Shown piece by piece: positions 6,102 through 6,683 of a stretch of 6,683 nt of DNA (position 1 is the stretch's first letter; every line of letters begins with the position of its first letter). The notes beneath the pieces are model-generated. The model was given only the letters and a program-made list of their open reading frames with translations. It did not search any database and was not told the origin of the DNA. A program made the translations under genes and the position numbers. The DNA comes from Leucobacter sp. UBA1945 (GTDB taxonomy: Bacteria; Actinomycetota; Actinomycetes; Actinomycetales; Microbacteriaceae): contig DDEV01000068.1 of NCBI GenBank assembly GCA_002336855.1, positions 1 through 6,683 of the forward strand. Reading direction: 5' to 3'.

Positions 6102-6145
6102 CGAGCGCCCCGCCTCCCGGGAAAAGCCCAGGAGCGGGGCGCTCG
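6102..6145 (-). terminator. Rho-independent terminator of aceB
   Basis: An 11-base perfect stem (6102-6112 with 6135-6145) continues through a C-G pair (6113/6134), a bulge, three more pairs, a C/A mismatch and a GGG/CCC stem. The tip is a loop of about 5 bases (6122-6126). Read on the - strand, the hairpin begins 29 bases after the aceB TAA and is followed by ATTTTCTCT, a usable U-tract. On the + strand no gene enters it, so it acts for aceB and insulates the ybjN unit. Confidence 0.85.
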
Positions 6146-6174
6146 TTCAGTTGAACCTTGGATCGACCGCCGAC

Positions 6175-6683
6175 TTAGTTGTCGACCAGGTAACGGCTGT
6201 ATGCCGGCACGGTGAGGAAGGTGGGGAAGTCGTCGCCGAGCGCAACATCTTCGAACAGCTCTGCGGCGTCTGAGAAGAGGTCCCCCTCGAAGCGGTCGAA
6301 GCCCGCCACCGCCGCCTGCACGAGTTCGCGCACCCAGTCGCGGGTGATCCTCGTGCCCTCTGCGGTCGACTGATCCTGGTGAATCCACTGCCAGATCTGC
6401 GAGCGGCTGATCTCGGCGGTCGCGGCATCCTCCATGAGGTTGTAGAGCGGCACCGCGCCGCGGCCGCGCAGCCAGGCCTCGATGTACTGGACGCCGACGC
6501 GGATGTTCTCGCGGTAGCCGGCCTCCGTCTTGTTGCCCTCGTGGATTTCGAGCAGCGCCGTCTGGCTGGCGGTCACGTCGTCGCGCTGCTTGCCCACCTG
6601 ATTCGGCTGCGGCATCAGCCGGTCGAATGCCTCCATGGCGACGGGCACGAGATCGGGATGGGCGACCCAGGTGCCGTCATGGC
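6175..6683 (-). CDS. aceB: Malate synthase A, C-terminal part (partial)
   Basis: Malate synthase condenses glyoxylate with acetyl-CoA to give malate in the glyoxylate shunt (cytosol), allowing growth on acetate or fatty acids. The C-terminal 168 residues are visible, about a third of the usual 530 or so; the 5' end lies beyond the window. Frame continuity from the window edge gives DGTWVAHPDLVPVA at visible residues 2-15, typical of the A-type enzyme. It is followed by GNKTEAGYRENIRVGVQYIEAWL (49-71) and NLMEDAATAEISRSQIWQW (81-99). The family's general-base aspartate is expected in the MEDAAT motif (D85 here). The protein ends YLVDN and stops at TAA (6175-6177). A GTG at 6648 is internal. 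A strong terminator follows, so it is probably not read through into ybjN. An isocitrate lyase gene, if linked, would be outside this window. Confidence 0.93.
   Translation of the reverse strand, partial: HDGTWVAHPDLVPVAMEAFDRLMPQPNQVGKQRDDVTASQTALLEIHEGNKTEAGYRENIRVGVQYIEAWLRGRGAVPLYNLMEDAATAEISRSQIWQWIHQDQSTAEGTRITRDWVRELVQAAVAGFDRFEGDLFSDAAELFEDVALGDDFPTFLTVPAYSRYLVDN

Noticed and set aside
6145..6156. GTTCA-GT-TGAAC inverted repeat between aceB stop and its terminator
   Set aside because: The stem is only 5 bases with a 2-base centre, too small to form a stable hairpin, and there is no context for an operator; a chance palindrome is likely.
6036..6174. Heat-shock operators (CIRCE or HAIR) ahead of the chaperone unit
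   Set aside because: The region was searched by eye on both strands; no TTAGCACTC-like or CTTGAGT-like inverted repeat is present.

Overview
The window reads as chromosomal DNA from a high-GC Actinomycetota, most likely a Micrococcales/Microbacteriaceae-type bacterium. The grounds are strong G/C preference at third codon positions, GTG and TTG starts, four-base stop/start overlaps, and an 'HSP90 family protein' of the short type known from actinobacteria. The genus cannot be fixed from this sequence alone.

Region 1 (1-1666, + strand) is the distal end of a multi-subunit Na+/H+ antiporter (Mrp/Mnh) operon: the 3' end of mrpD, then complete mrpE, mrpF and mrpG. Successive genes overlap by 4, 4 and 8 bases, which suggests translational coupling. 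The products are small membrane subunits of one complex that exchanges cytoplasmic Na+ for external protons. A 72-base convergent gap (1667-1738) follows. It holds several short inverted repeats and no gene.

Region 2 (1739-6035, - strand) is a compact three-gene unit. In transcription order it encodes a YbjN-domain protein, an HSP90-type GHKL ATPase with intact ATP-site motifs, and a large helical-repeat (TPR-like) protein with a cysteine cluster. The HSP90 and TPR genes overlap by 4 bases (TTGA), and the ybjN-HSP90 junction is about 14 bases or an overlap, depending on the start chosen. The joint layout suggests one transcript and a possible chaperone/co-chaperone module. That is the most interesting part of the window, but the functional link is inferred.

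Region 3 (6036-6683) holds a 139-base intergenic stretch and the C-terminal third of malate synthase A (aceB, glyoxylate shunt) on the - strand. The stretch contains a strong Rho-independent terminator for aceB, a weak promoter candidate for the chaperone unit and a short direct repeat. No tRNA, rRNA, CRISPR array, insertion sequence or clear sign of recent transfer was seen.
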